From assembly GCA_947629875.1 (NCBI GenBank), contig CANRFK010000026.1, positions 1 through 13,855 of the forward strand: a stretch of 13,855 nt of DNA, read 5' to 3'. The stretch comes from an uncultured Clostridia bacterium. GTDB taxonomy: Bacteria > Bacillota > Clostridia > Christensenellales > Borkfalkiaceae. The stretch's first letter is position 1. Each line of letters begins with the position of its first letter. Of the stretch, positions 1 through 7,600 are shown in pieces. Under the pieces are notes generated by a model. It was not told the origin of the DNA. It did not search any database and saw only the letters and a program-made list of their open reading frames with translations. The position numbers and the translations under genes were made by a program.

Positions 1-3000
1 ACTGCGCCAACAAGCGCGCCGACTTCGTCTACCGCATCGGCGTCGTCGACCGCGTGAACATTCTCGACTGGGTGAACAAGAACTATTTCGCCAACATCAA
101 AGATAGCATGTTCACCGACAGCCAACTCGAATTTTTGCACAATCTGCCCGACTTCGTCCCCGTGGCGTACCGCTGGGCGAACGGCATCGACGGGCACGAG
201 ACGGCGAGAAAACACGACGTGGACGGCAAGCACCCCACCGTGTTCGATGTGAGCGAGGGCAACTTCTCCTCGCCCAAAAAAGTGGAGATCGTCTCGGTGA
301 CGAAGGCGCTGCACGGGGAAATCAAATACGAGCGGGAAAAAGAGACTGTGACGTACACGCCGCCCGATGAAGTGACCGAATACGACCGCTTCGACATCAT
401 CGTGCGCACCGAGGGCGGACGGCAAGTCACGCTCAACGTGAATTTGCGCCTCCTCTACAACGGCGTGTATACCGAGGTCTGGGACCTCGGCACGCGGGAA
501 CAGAAGCTACCCGGCTCCGACCGCCCCACCGTCGCGCAGGCAAAGGCGTATGCCGAAAAGCACCCTGCTACTTCCACCGAGACGAGCAGCGTGGCGTGCA
601 AGGCGGACTTCAACCACACGAATATGGAGTACTTCCATAGCGAATTCCGCTTCCGCGCGACAGAGAGCGGCGAGTACACCTTCTATACGCGGGCGGACGA
701 CGCCTCCGAAGTGCGGTTTTACAGAAATCAAACCGATGAGAGCGGAAAGCCCGACTGCACATTGTCAACGCCGTCCGACAAGCAGAGCTTTGAAGAGAGC
801 CGCAAGTGGACGGTCACCCTCAAAGAGGGCGACACCGTCTTTGTCTCCGCCGACCTCGTCAACTGGGGCGGCAAGGGACACCTGCACATCGGCCTCCGCT
901 CGCCCGATGAGAAGGATGTGGCGTTGAAGGATATCAAGGATATCCCCTTCGGGAACATCATCGGCGCGGACGTCACCGACGACGACCTCAAAAAGGCGGA
1001 CGCCTTCAAGGGTTGGCAGCCGCAGTTCGTCGACAGCATCAAGAATGCCACGATCGACTATCAGCACTCCAACTATGGGTGGACTGTTTTGGAGGCACCC
1101 GACAGCGAGAACGGGACGCCCGCCTCGAACATGGTAGACGGCGACGAGAGCACCTTCTACCACTCCAAATATCAGGGCTACACCGCCCCGACGCCCCACG
1201 TGTTCGTCATCGATACAAAGGCGGATCAGACCTTCAACTATTTCGACATCATCCGCCGCACCAACGGCAACGACAAGTTGCTGAAATATGAGCTGTACGG
1301 CTGCACGGGGAGCGAATATGAGAACGGAAAAGTCGCTACGGGCGGAGACGACGATGTGAACGGCTGGCACAAACTGTTTGAGGGCGAGAGTTCCAACGTA
1401 AACGCCGCAAAGCAGAGGATCAGCTTCCAGCGCACGCAGATACAGTATTTCAAACTCATCATCACCGAAAACAGCGGGAATACTGTCATCCGTGAGGTGT
1501 ATGCGGGCACCGAATCCAAATTGAGCCAGACCGTAAAGCCCTCCAACTATATGACGAACAAGGATGAGCTCAAAAAGGACGAGGCGGAAGGCTTTGTGGA
1601 GAACGCCGCGAACGGCAAGCTCTCCACCACAAAGGCGGGCGCGGTATTCAAGTTCAAATTCCTCGGGAACGGGTTCGAGCTGTATGCCGACACCAACCCC
1701 GACTACGGCACGGCCTCCATCACCGTGGACGGCGTGGCAAAGGACAATATCGACCTGAATGATACGCCCATCTTCAACAAAATGGTGTACACGAGCGGCG
1801 AATTGGAGATGGCGGAGCACGAGGTGATCGTGACCACCCTCAAAGAAAAGCCCTTCAATATCAGCTTCCTCAATGTGCAGTACGGTACCCCCGTTGCGGC
1901 GGACGACTATCCCGCGACGAAGGACAAAGACGGCAACGAGGACTACGGCGACCAAGCCGTGCCGCGCCAATTCAGCCGCGAGTGGAAGACCTATGTAAAG
2001 GACTACAAAGAGCTCACGAGCATCCAATTCGTGAAGGACGTCCCCTCCGCCGACTATAAGGACACCTACGTCCGATTCGATACCTATATCCGCCTCTACC
2101 GCTACGAAAACAAGGCGACGGGTGAAAACAAGATCGCATTCGTGTACCCCGGCACCATCCTCGCCCCCATCGAGTGCGGTTCGCTGTTCTCGGGCTGCGA
2201 GAAGCTCACGGAGCTCAAACTCGACAACTTCGACACGACGTACATGCGCGGCGCAATGAATATGTTCTATGGCTGCAAAGCGCTCACATCGGTCGACGTT
2301 TCCAAGTTCCAAACGGAGAATGTGCTCTCCTTCGGCAGGATGTTCGGCGACTGCACGAGCCTTACCGGCATGGATCTCACCCATTTCGAGTTTGACGAGA
2401 ATGCCAACCTCTACCGCATGTTCGACAACTGCGTCGCCCTCGATACCATCAAGTTGCCCGTAGTCATCGGCACGGCAACGCAGGCAAGGGCGAGAGCGGC
2501 GAACGCCACGGCGGAGGAGAACAAGATCACGTGCGAACTCCCCTACGTCTATCAGGTCGTGGGCACCGAGAACTACATCACCGAGCTGACGCTCGACGAG
2601 AGCATGGAGGGCAAGACGCTCAAATTGCACACCGAGCACAGCCTCACCGCAGTTCACGAGCGGGAGGAGCCGACCTGTACGGAAGAAGGCACGATTGCAT
2701 ACAAGACATGTTCGATCTGCGGCTGCAAGTTCGATGATATAAACGGCACGACGCTCTACCGCGAGCACGACCTCGTCATTCCCAAAAAAGGACATAACTA
2801 CAAATACGGGGCTCCGGAAGGCGGGAGCTATCCGACATGCGCGAAACCGGGAGGTGTATGCCCCCATCTCTGCGAAGATTGCGGCGCCCCCTGCCCCGAC
2901 GACGGCGGAGAGGTGGAAATGCCTATGATCGGCCATTCGTATGAGTTGGATAAGCGCGGAGACCATGCCAAAGGCTATACCATCGAGTTCATCCGTGAAG

Positions 3001-4067
3001 AAGAAACGATAGAAACAAATATGTTTGACGAAGATGGCAACATCTATTTCGTGCAAGAGGAAACAGTCGTAAAAACCACTGCGGTGGTGACCTACTATCT
3101 GATTTGCGAAGGAATCGGAGATTGGGAGAAATTTGCGCAGGCACAAGAAGCAGACAACAACGGAGATACGGAATTAAGAGATAGGCTGAGCGAAGAGGCC
3201 AGATGTCATCATATTGAGGAGGTCGTTTTCAAGTTTGATTGCGATACGCATACGGAAGCCACCTGCACGGAAGCCGAGACCTTCTTCTTCAACTTCTCCA
3301 TCAGCTTGGAGGATGTCACATTAGCGCTGAAGGGCCCTGACGTACCGGAAGAATACAAAGACGGCATTACCGAGTTTATTCCCATCAACATCAATGGCGT
3401 GTATCGGGGCGAAGAGGTTGAGGGCGGCCACGCGGCTTTGGGGCACACGTTTGAAAAGGTCGACGCGGTGGCTCCCACCTGCGAAGGCTACGGCTCCACC
3501 GCGGGCCAGAAATGCGCCGTCTGCGGCTTTGTAAAGGACATCGAAGAAATAAAGCCCCTCGATCACAATTTTGAATGGAGCGCGGCGCTCGAACCCACCT
3601 GCACGACTGCAGGCCACGGGGCGGGGCGCGTCTGCACGCGCTGCGGCTTGGAAGGCGAAGGCGTCCGGCACATCGACCCGCGCGGCCACGATTTCTCCGT
3701 GGAGATCGCCGAAGAAGACCCCACGTGCACCAACGTGGGGCACACCGCAGGCAAGAAATGCTCCCGTTGCGACGCGATTGAGGGTTGCACCGTGATCGAT
3801 GACCTCGGCCACGTTGAAGAGATCATCCCCGGGAAGGCCCCCACCGAGACGGAGAGCGGACTCACCGACGGGGTGCGTTGCTCGCGCTGCGGCGAGATCT
3901 TAAAGCCGCAGGAGGAGATCGAGCCGCTGGGCGACACATCGACCGGCTCCGGCGGCCCCCGTCTCGGCAAGGTCGCATGGGCGATGATCGGCGTGGGCTC
4001 TGCCGCCCTCGCCGCAGCCGCCGCCACCGCGATCGTCATTATCATCCGGAAAAGGCGCAGATTTTGA
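1..4067 (+). CDS. Giant modular cell-surface protein, 5'-truncated by the window edge (PA14-like, F5/8C-like, BspA-like, Cys-x2-Cys repeats, C-terminal membrane anchor)
   Basis: The frame is open from nt 3 with no stop upstream, so the GTG at 54 is probably internal and the gene begins outside the window; 1354 residues are visible. In order I see: an N-terminal piece (nt 3-460) ending in a beta-rich Ig/cadherin-like stretch; a PA14-like region (about 460-930, with GEYTFYTRADD and GDTVFV); an F5/8 type C/CBM32-like region (about 1050-1520, NMVDGDESTFYHS, FNYFDIIRR); a further beta-sandwich-like region (about 1550-1905); BspA/DUF285-type leucine-rich repeats (about 2160-2460, MFYGCKALTSVDVSKF); Cys-x2-Cys modules (2644-2950 and 3436-3910); and a hydrophobic span followed by RKRRRF at 3972-4064. 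No LPXTG motif is present. This family style points to an extracellular glycan- or mucin-binding protein. An M60-like peptidase domain may lie upstream, but that is a guess from architecture. A catalytic function cannot be assigned from the visible part. Confidence 0.88.
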   Translation, partial: CANKRADFVYRIGVVDRVNILDWVNKNYFANIKDSMFTDSQLEFLHNLPDFVPVAYRWANGIDGHETARKHDVDGKHPTVFDVSEGNFSSPKKVEIVSVTKALHGEIKYEREKETVTYTPPDEVTEYDRFDIIVRTEGGRQVTLNVNLRLLYNGVYTEVWDLGTREQKLPGSDRPTVAQAKAYAEKHPATSTETSSVACKADFNHTNMEYFHSEFRFRATESGEYTFYTRADDASEVRFYRNQTDESGKPDCTLSTPSDKQSFEESRKWTVTLKEGDTVFVSADLVNWGGKGHLHIGLRSPDEKDVALKDIKDIPFGNIIGADVTDDDLKKADAFKGWQPQFVDSIKNATIDYQHSNYGWTVLEAPDSENGTPASNMVDGDESTFYHSKYQGYTAPTPHVFVIDTKADQTFNYFDIIRRTNGNDKLLKYELYGCTGSEYENGKVATGGDDDVNGWHKLFEGESSNVNAAKQRISFQRTQIQYFKLIITENSGNTVIREVYAGTESKLSQTVKPSNYMTNKDELKKDEAEGFVENAANGKLSTTKAGAVFKFKFLGNGFELYADTNPDYGTASITVDGVAKDNIDLNDTPIFNKMVYTSGELEMAEHEVIVTTLKEKPFNISFLNVQYGTPVAADDYPATKDKDGNEDYGDQAVPRQFSREWKTYVKDYKELTSIQFVKDVPSADYKDTYVRFDTYIRLYRYENKATGENKIAFVYPGTILAPIECGSLFSGCEKLTELKLDNFDTTYMRGAMNMFYGCKALTSVDVSKFQTENVLSFGRMFGDCTSLTGMDLTHFEFDENANLYRMFDNCVALDTIKLPVVIGTATQARARAANATAEENKITCELPYVYQVVGTENYITELTLDESMEGKTLKLHTEHSLTAVHEREEPTCTEEGTIAYKTCSICGCKFDDINGTTLYREHDLVIPKKGHNYKYGAPEGGSYPTCAKPGGVCPHLCEDCGAPCPDDGGEVEMPMIGHSYELDKRGDHAKGYTIEFIREEETIETNMFDEDGNIYFVQEETVVKTTAVVTYYLICEGIGDWEKFAQAQEADNNGDTELRDRLSEEARCHHIEEVVFKFDCDTHTEATCTEAETFFFNFSISLEDVTLALKGPDVPEEYKDGITEFIPININGVYRGEEVEGGHAALGHTFEKVDAVAPTCEGYGSTAGQKCAVCGFVKDIEEIKPLDHNFEWSAALEPTCTTAGHGAGRVCTRCGLEGEGVRHIDPRGHDFSVEIAEEDPTCTNVGHTAGKKCSRCDAIEGCTVIDDLGHVEEIIPGKAPTETESGLTDGVRCSRCGEILKPQEEIEPLGDTSTGSGGPRLGKVAWAMIGVGSAALAAAAATAIVIIIRKRRRF
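2644..3930 (+). repeat. Cys-x2-Cys module array inside the surface protein
   Basis: Repeated units follow the plan His, Pro-Thr-Cys, a Gly, then Cys-x2-Cys-Gly, then a Gly-His or Asp-His. Pro-Thr-Cys codons fall near 2671, 2832, 3475, 3594 and 3720. Cys-x2-Cys pairs fall near 2709, 2874, 3513, 3633, 3759 and 3874. The last unit lacks the Pro-Thr-Cys half (it reads APTETESG). Such units are common near the C-terminus of clostridial surface proteins and probably act as stalks; metal binding is possible but not shown here. The array is interrupted between about 2960 and 3435. Confidence 0.75.
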
Positions 4068-4158
4068 TCTTCGGAAGGGCAAATAAGAGAACTGCCACAG
4101 CGCACGCTTGCCTCACAACGGGCGGGAAACCCGCATGCTGACTTTCCCAAGGCTCTTT

Positions 4159-4189
4159 GAGGGCTCGCGGCAAATTGCCGCGAGCCCTC
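4159..4189. terminator. GC-rich hairpin between convergent genes, possible bidirectional terminator without a T-tract
   Basis: GAGGGCTCGCGGCAA at 4159-4173 pairs perfectly with TTGCCGCGAGCCCTC at 4175-4189. Because the arms nearly touch, the real loop must open to about 7 nt, leaving a 12-bp GC-rich stem. It lies between the surface-protein stop (4067) and the hemW stop (4279). Neither strand has a T-run after it, so classic intrinsic termination is uncertain. The 8-mer CTCTTTGA occurs on both sides (4153-4160 and 4189-4196). Confidence 0.55.
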
Positions 4190-4278
4190 TCTTTGAATAT
4201 TCCGTATTTTACTGCTTTCCCGAAGGAAATTTCGTCAAGTGCATGCGAATGTAGCGAAAACGCAAAATTCGGGGTAAC

Positions 4279-5388
4279 CTACGGGGCGAATTGGATGAGG
4301 ATCTGGTTCTGGACGTAGAGATGTTCGTCCTTGATGCGCGTTCTGTCCCCCTCCGTCTCCATGTACTGCGCCGTCTTTTGATAGGCCGCCGCGAAGTCCT
4401 CCTTCCAATCGGTGCCGAAGGCCTCCCGATATTTCTCGGCGGAGATGCCCTCCGCGGTGCGCAGGGCGAGCATGACGAACTCAAACTTGGCGTCCTCCGT
4501 CTCCACCTTCTCGTTTTCGACGACGGGCAAGAAGCCCGACAAAACGCACTTCATGTACTCGTCTAAATTCATGGTGTTGGTGAACCTTCTGCCGTAGAAA
4601 AAGGAGCTCGCCGAGACGCCGAACCCGATGTATTCTCCCCGCCGCCAATAGTTCAAATTATGGCGGCTTTCGTACCCCATCCTGCAAAAATTGCTCACTT
4701 CGTAGCGGACAAAGCCCGCCTCTTTGAGGAGCGAATAGCCGTAGTCATAGAGCTCCCGCACCTCGTCACCGTCGGGCAGTTCACCGTTCAAATACTGCGT
4801 ATAGATGGGCGTGCCGTCCTCGGGCGTCAAAGCATACATGCTGATGTGCTTCGCCCCGCTCCCCACGGCGATGCCGATGGTCTTTCTCACGTCCTCCTTG
4901 GTCTGCCCGCGGAGCCCGAGCATGACGTCCGCCGAGAAATTTTCCCCCCCCAGAAGGGAGGTGCAGTAGAGGTAATCGCGCACGTTGTGGATGCGGCCCA
5001 ACTCTTGCAGTTGTTCATCGATGGCCGTCTGCAAGCCGATGGAAAAGCGGTCGATGCCCGCGCGCTTGTACGTGGCGATCTTGTTCTCGTTCACCGTGCC
5101 GGGGTTCATCTCGATGGTCACCTCGGGGTTTTTGGAGAGTTTGAACAGCTTTTTTACCTGCTTCATCGCGCCGTAGATATAGGCGGGGTCGATGACGGAC
5201 GGCGTGCCGCCGCCGATATACACCGTATCGAAGGTGACGTCTTTGAGTTCTTCGGCGCGCAGTTGCATTTCTTTGTAGAGGCACGCCATATACGCCTCGG
5301 CAAAGCTGAGCTTGTCGGGGAAGGACGTGAAATCGCAATACGTGCACTTGTGCTTGCAGAACGGAATGTGGATGTAGATGCCGGGCAT
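4279..5388 (-). CDS. hemW: HemW, radical SAM heme chaperone (coproporphyrinogen III oxidase-like)
   Basis: The 369-residue protein carries the radical SAM cluster motif CKHKCTYCDF, with Cys11, Cys15 and Cys18 expected to ligate a 4Fe-4S cluster. The fourth position is Phe rather than Cys, which marks HemW rather than true HemN. GGGTP at 59-63 is the S-adenosylmethionine-binding glycine motif, and HNLNYW at 243-248 is the HNxxYW signature of HemW. The family binds heme and delivers it to target proteins; it is often misnamed as an oxygen-independent coproporphyrinogen oxidase. I chose the ATG at 5388 because GGGAGGGG lies just before it. A TTG at 5403 in the same frame would put that Shine-Dalgarno inside the gene. 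The start overlaps the stop of the upstream gene by one base (TAATG), so translation is probably coupled. It is the last gene of the lepA operon. Confidence 0.95.
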   Translation of the reverse strand: MPGIYIHIPFCKHKCTYCDFTSFPDKLSFAEAYMACLYKEMQLRAEELKDVTFDTVYIGGGTPSVIDPAYIYGAMKQVKKLFKLSKNPEVTIEMNPGTVNENKIATYKRAGIDRFSIGLQTAIDEQLQELGRIHNVRDYLYCTSLLGGENFSADVMLGLRGQTKEDVRKTIGIAVGSGAKHISMYALTPEDGTPIYTQYLNGELPDGDEVRELYDYGYSLLKEAGFVRYEVSNFCRMGYESRHNLNYWRRGEYIGFGVSASSFFYGRRFTNTMNLDEYMKCVLSGFLPVVENEKVETEDAKFEFVMLALRTAEGISAEKYREAFGTDWKEDFAAAYQKTAQYMETEGDRTRIKDEHLYVQNQILIQFAP

Positions 5389-5696
5389 TATTTCCCCTCC
5401 CAACAGTATTTTGCCATGTCGATTGCATCATCCGCGCCGAATACGATCCCCTCGCTTTCGAGGAGGGCGCGCTGTACTTCAGGCCCGCCGAAGGCGAAGC
5501 CCGAACACACCCTGCCATCCTTAAACACCACTCTGTGGCAGGGCACGGTTCCCGGGAACGGATTGACGTGGAGCGCCCACCCCACCTGCCGCGCGGCACG
5601 CGGGCGGCCGACCATGCGTGCGACGTCGCCGTACGTTGTGACCTTCCCCTTGGGAACGCGCATAACGACGGCGTAAACTTCATCGAAAAATCCCAT
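5388..5696 (-). CDS. MGMT-family DNA-binding-domain protein (alkyltransferase-like/Atl1 type) with the active-site cysteine retained
   Basis: This 102-residue protein matches only the C-terminal, DNA-binding half of O6-alkylguanine-DNA alkyltransferases. It carries GKVTTYGDVA, a winged-helix segment with ARQVGWALHVNP, and the PCHRVV site with Cys53. Typical alkyltransferase-like proteins such as YbaZ and Atl1 have Trp in place of this Cys, so this one could still accept an alkyl group. At the position of the human MGMT Arg finger (AMRGNP) it has His43 (ALHVNP). The N-terminal domain of full Ogt/MGMT proteins is absent. The ATG directly follows the lepA stop with no gap, its Shine-Dalgarno (AAGGAT) lies in the end of lepA, and its stop overlaps the hemW start. 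The role is probably recognition or repair of alkylated DNA; whether it is an active methyltransferase is unknown. Confidence 0.88.
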   Translation of the reverse strand: MGFFDEVYAVVMRVPKGKVTTYGDVARMVGRPRAARQVGWALHVNPFPGTVPCHRVVFKDGRVCSGFAFGGPEVQRALLESEGIVFGADDAIDMAKYCWEGK

Positions 5697-7508
5697 TTAC
5701 TTATCCTTATTCGTCTTTAAGATCTGCATGAAAACTTCGCTGGGGACTTCGACGGTGCCGATCTGGCGCATCCGCTTTTTGCCCTCCTTCTGCTTCTCCA
5801 AAAGTTTCTTCTTGCGCGTGATGTCGCCGCCGTAGCACTTGGCGAGGACGTCCTTCCGCACGGCCTTGACCGTTTCGCGGGCGATAATTTTCCCGCCGAT
5901 CGCCGCCTGCACGGGGATCTCGAAGAGTTGGCGCGGGATGGCGTCCTTCAAGTTTTCGCACAGCATCCTGCCGCGGGCGTAGGCGCGTTCCTCGTGCACG
6001 ATGGTGGAGAGCGCGTCGCATGGGTCTCCGTTGAGTAAAATATCCAACTTGACGAGTTTGCTCCGCTCGTAGCCCGCAATTTCGTAGTCGAAACTCGCGT
6101 ACCCCTTGGTGCGGGATTTGAGTTCGTCGAAGAAGTCGTACACAATTTCGTTGAGGGGCAGTCGGTATTCGAGTTTGACGCGGCGGGTATCGAGGTAGGT
6201 CATATCCTTGAACACCCCGCGCTTATCCTGGCACAAGTCCATGACGGAGCCCAAATAGTCGGGCGGGGAGTACACCTCCGCCTTGACGATGGGCTCCTCC
6301 ATATATTCGATTTCGGCGGCGGGCGGCAGGTGCGAGGGGTTATCGACGTAGAACTCCTCGCCGTTCGTCTTGTGGACGAGGTAGGAGACCGACGGCGCGG
6401 TGGTGATGATGTCGAGGTTGAATTCGCGCTCGATGCGCTCTTGGATAATTTCCATGTGGAGAAGCCCCAAGAAGCCGCAGCGGAAGCCAAAGCCCAAAGC
6501 GACGGAGTTATCGGGCTCGAAGGTGAGGGAGGCATCGTTGAGTTTGAGTTTCAAGATGGCCTCTTTGAGGTCGAGGAACTTGCTTCCGTCCAAGGGGTAG
6601 ATGCCGCAAAAGACGACGGGCTGGACTTTTTTGTAGCCCGGCAGGGGCTCGGCGGCGGGGCGGTCGGCGCCTGTGACGGTATCGCCGACGGCGACGTCCT
6701 CGATGGATTTGATGGACGCCGCGATATAGCCCACTTCCCCCGCGAGGAGGACGGGCTTGGGTTGGAGACGGGGCGAGAATGCGCCGACTTCGGTGACCTC
6801 GTACACCTTATCCGAGAGGAACGCGCGGATCCTATCCCCCACCTTGGCGGAGCCGTCCTTCATGCGGACAAATAAAATGACGCCCTTGTAATTATCGTAA
6901 TAGCTATCGAAGATAAGCGCTTTCAACGGCGCTTCGGGGTCGCCCTTGGGGGGCGGGACGAATTGGACGATGGCCTCCAACACGTCCTGCATGTTGGTGC
7001 CCTCTTTGGCGGAGACGCAGGGCGCCTCGGAACAGTCCAGCCCGATGACGTCCTCGATCTCCTTCTTGGTCTCCTCGATGCGGGCGGATTGCAGGTCTAT
7101 TTTGTTGATGACGGGCACGATTTCAAGGTCGTTGTCGAGGGCGAGGTAGACGTTGGCGAGCGTCTGCGCCTCCACGCCCTGCGTGGCGTCCACGACGAGC
7201 ACCGCCCCCTCGCACGCCGCGAGCGAACGGGAGACTTCGTAGGTGAAATCCACGTGGCCGGGGGTATCGATGAGGTTGAACTCGTATTCCTGCCCGTCCT
7301 TCGCCGTATAGAACATGCGGACGGGCGCGAGTTTGATGGTGATGCCGCGCTCGCGCTCGATATCCATGCTGTCGAGGAGCTGCTCCTCCATGTCGCGCTT
7401 ACTTACCTGCCCCGTGAGTTCCATGATGCGATCGGCAATGGTCGACTTGCCGTGGTCGATGTGCGCGATGATGCAAAAATTGCGGATATTCCTGTTTGCC
7501 TCTGCCAT
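5697..7508 (-). CDS. lepA: LepA / elongation factor 4, ribosome-associated GTPase
   Basis: The 603-residue length is normal for the family. GTPase motifs are all present: G1 AHIDHGKST at 15-23, the switch RGIT at 54-57, G3 DTPGH at 81-85 with the catalytic His85, G4 NKID at 135-138 and G5 SAK at 166-168. EF-G-like domains follow, then the LepA-specific C-terminal domain, which includes IARETVKAVRKDVLAKCYGG and the basic stretch DITRKKKLLEKQKEGKKRM. LepA binds ribosomes and affects initiation and elongation, especially under stress. The ATG at 7508 has AAAGGA 8 nt upstream. The gene heads an operon with the MGMT-like gene and hemW. Its own promoter lies at 7531-7559 and gives a leader of only about 16 nt. 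Confidence 0.98.
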   Translation of the reverse strand: MAEANRNIRNFCIIAHIDHGKSTIADRIMELTGQVSKRDMEEQLLDSMDIERERGITIKLAPVRMFYTAKDGQEYEFNLIDTPGHVDFTYEVSRSLAACEGAVLVVDATQGVEAQTLANVYLALDNDLEIVPVINKIDLQSARIEETKKEIEDVIGLDCSEAPCVSAKEGTNMQDVLEAIVQFVPPPKGDPEAPLKALIFDSYYDNYKGVILFVRMKDGSAKVGDRIRAFLSDKVYEVTEVGAFSPRLQPKPVLLAGEVGYIAASIKSIEDVAVGDTVTGADRPAAEPLPGYKKVQPVVFCGIYPLDGSKFLDLKEAILKLKLNDASLTFEPDNSVALGFGFRCGFLGLLHMEIIQERIEREFNLDIITTAPSVSYLVHKTNGEEFYVDNPSHLPPAAEIEYMEEPIVKAEVYSPPDYLGSVMDLCQDKRGVFKDMTYLDTRRVKLEYRLPLNEIVYDFFDELKSRTKGYASFDYEIAGYERSKLVKLDILLNGDPCDALSTIVHEERAYARGRMLCENLKDAIPRQLFEIPVQAAIGGKIIARETVKAVRKDVLAKCYGGDITRKKKLLEKQKEGKKRMRQIGTVEVPSEVFMQILKTNKDK

Positions 7509-7530
7509 AACTACGTTCCTTTCGCTGTTT

Positions 7531-7559
7531 ATTATAAATTATCTTGAAAAAATTTGCAA
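7531..7559 (-). promoter_or_regulatory. Sigma-A type promoter of the lepA operon
   Basis: Reading the minus strand, TTGCAA (7559-7554) is followed after exactly 17 bp by TATAAT (7536-7531). The expected start is near 7524, about 16 nt before the lepA ATG, with the Shine-Dalgarno inside that short leader. The -35 box is palindromic and sits 6 bp from the -35 box of the divergent gene. Confidence 0.8.
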
Positions 7560-7565
7560 CCGCTA

Positions 7566-7594
7566 TTGCAATTCCCGCGCGAATTTGTTACAAT
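7566..7594 (+). promoter_or_regulatory. Sigma-A type promoter of the phosphodiesterase gene, predicting a leaderless mRNA
   Basis: TTGCAA (7566-7571), a 17-bp spacer and TACAAT (7589-7594) form a good promoter. A start 7 nt after the -10 box falls on 7601, the A of the gene's ATG. No Shine-Dalgarno precedes that ATG, which agrees with a leaderless transcript. Confidence 0.75.
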
Positions 7595-7600
7595 GTCTGC

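Noticed and set aside
765..3146. A 793-codon open frame on the minus strand, antisense to the surface protein
   Set aside because: It fully overlaps a gene with clear domains. Its translation is low-complexity (Val/Arg/Gly/Glu-rich) without recognisable motifs, and long antisense frames are expected from the strong GC bias at third codon positions.
4122..4134. Small hairpin GCGGG-AAA-CCCGC after the surface-protein gene
   Set aside because: A 5-bp stem with a 3-nt loop and no T-tract is too weak to call beside the stronger hairpin at 4159-4189.
4216..4229. TTTCC-CGAA-GGAAA mini-hairpin (TTCG loop on the minus strand) beyond hemW
   Set aside because: The stem is only 5 bp and no T-tract follows; it may add to the 3' end structure of hemW mRNA but is not a supported terminator.
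5389..5403. A TTG start for hemW five codons upstream
   Set aside because: The Shine-Dalgarno GGGAGGGG would then be inside the coding region; the ATG at 5388 fits the site and the family's N-terminus.
4660..5676. A 338-codon + strand open frame antisense to hemW and the MGMT-like gene
   Set aside because: It spans two confirmed genes on the other strand and shows no protein motif or start signal.
7544..7600. A TTG start giving the phosphodiesterase 19 extra residues
   Set aside because: The extension covers the promoter boxes, has no ribosome-binding site, and the GDPD fold starts normally at the ATG at 7601.
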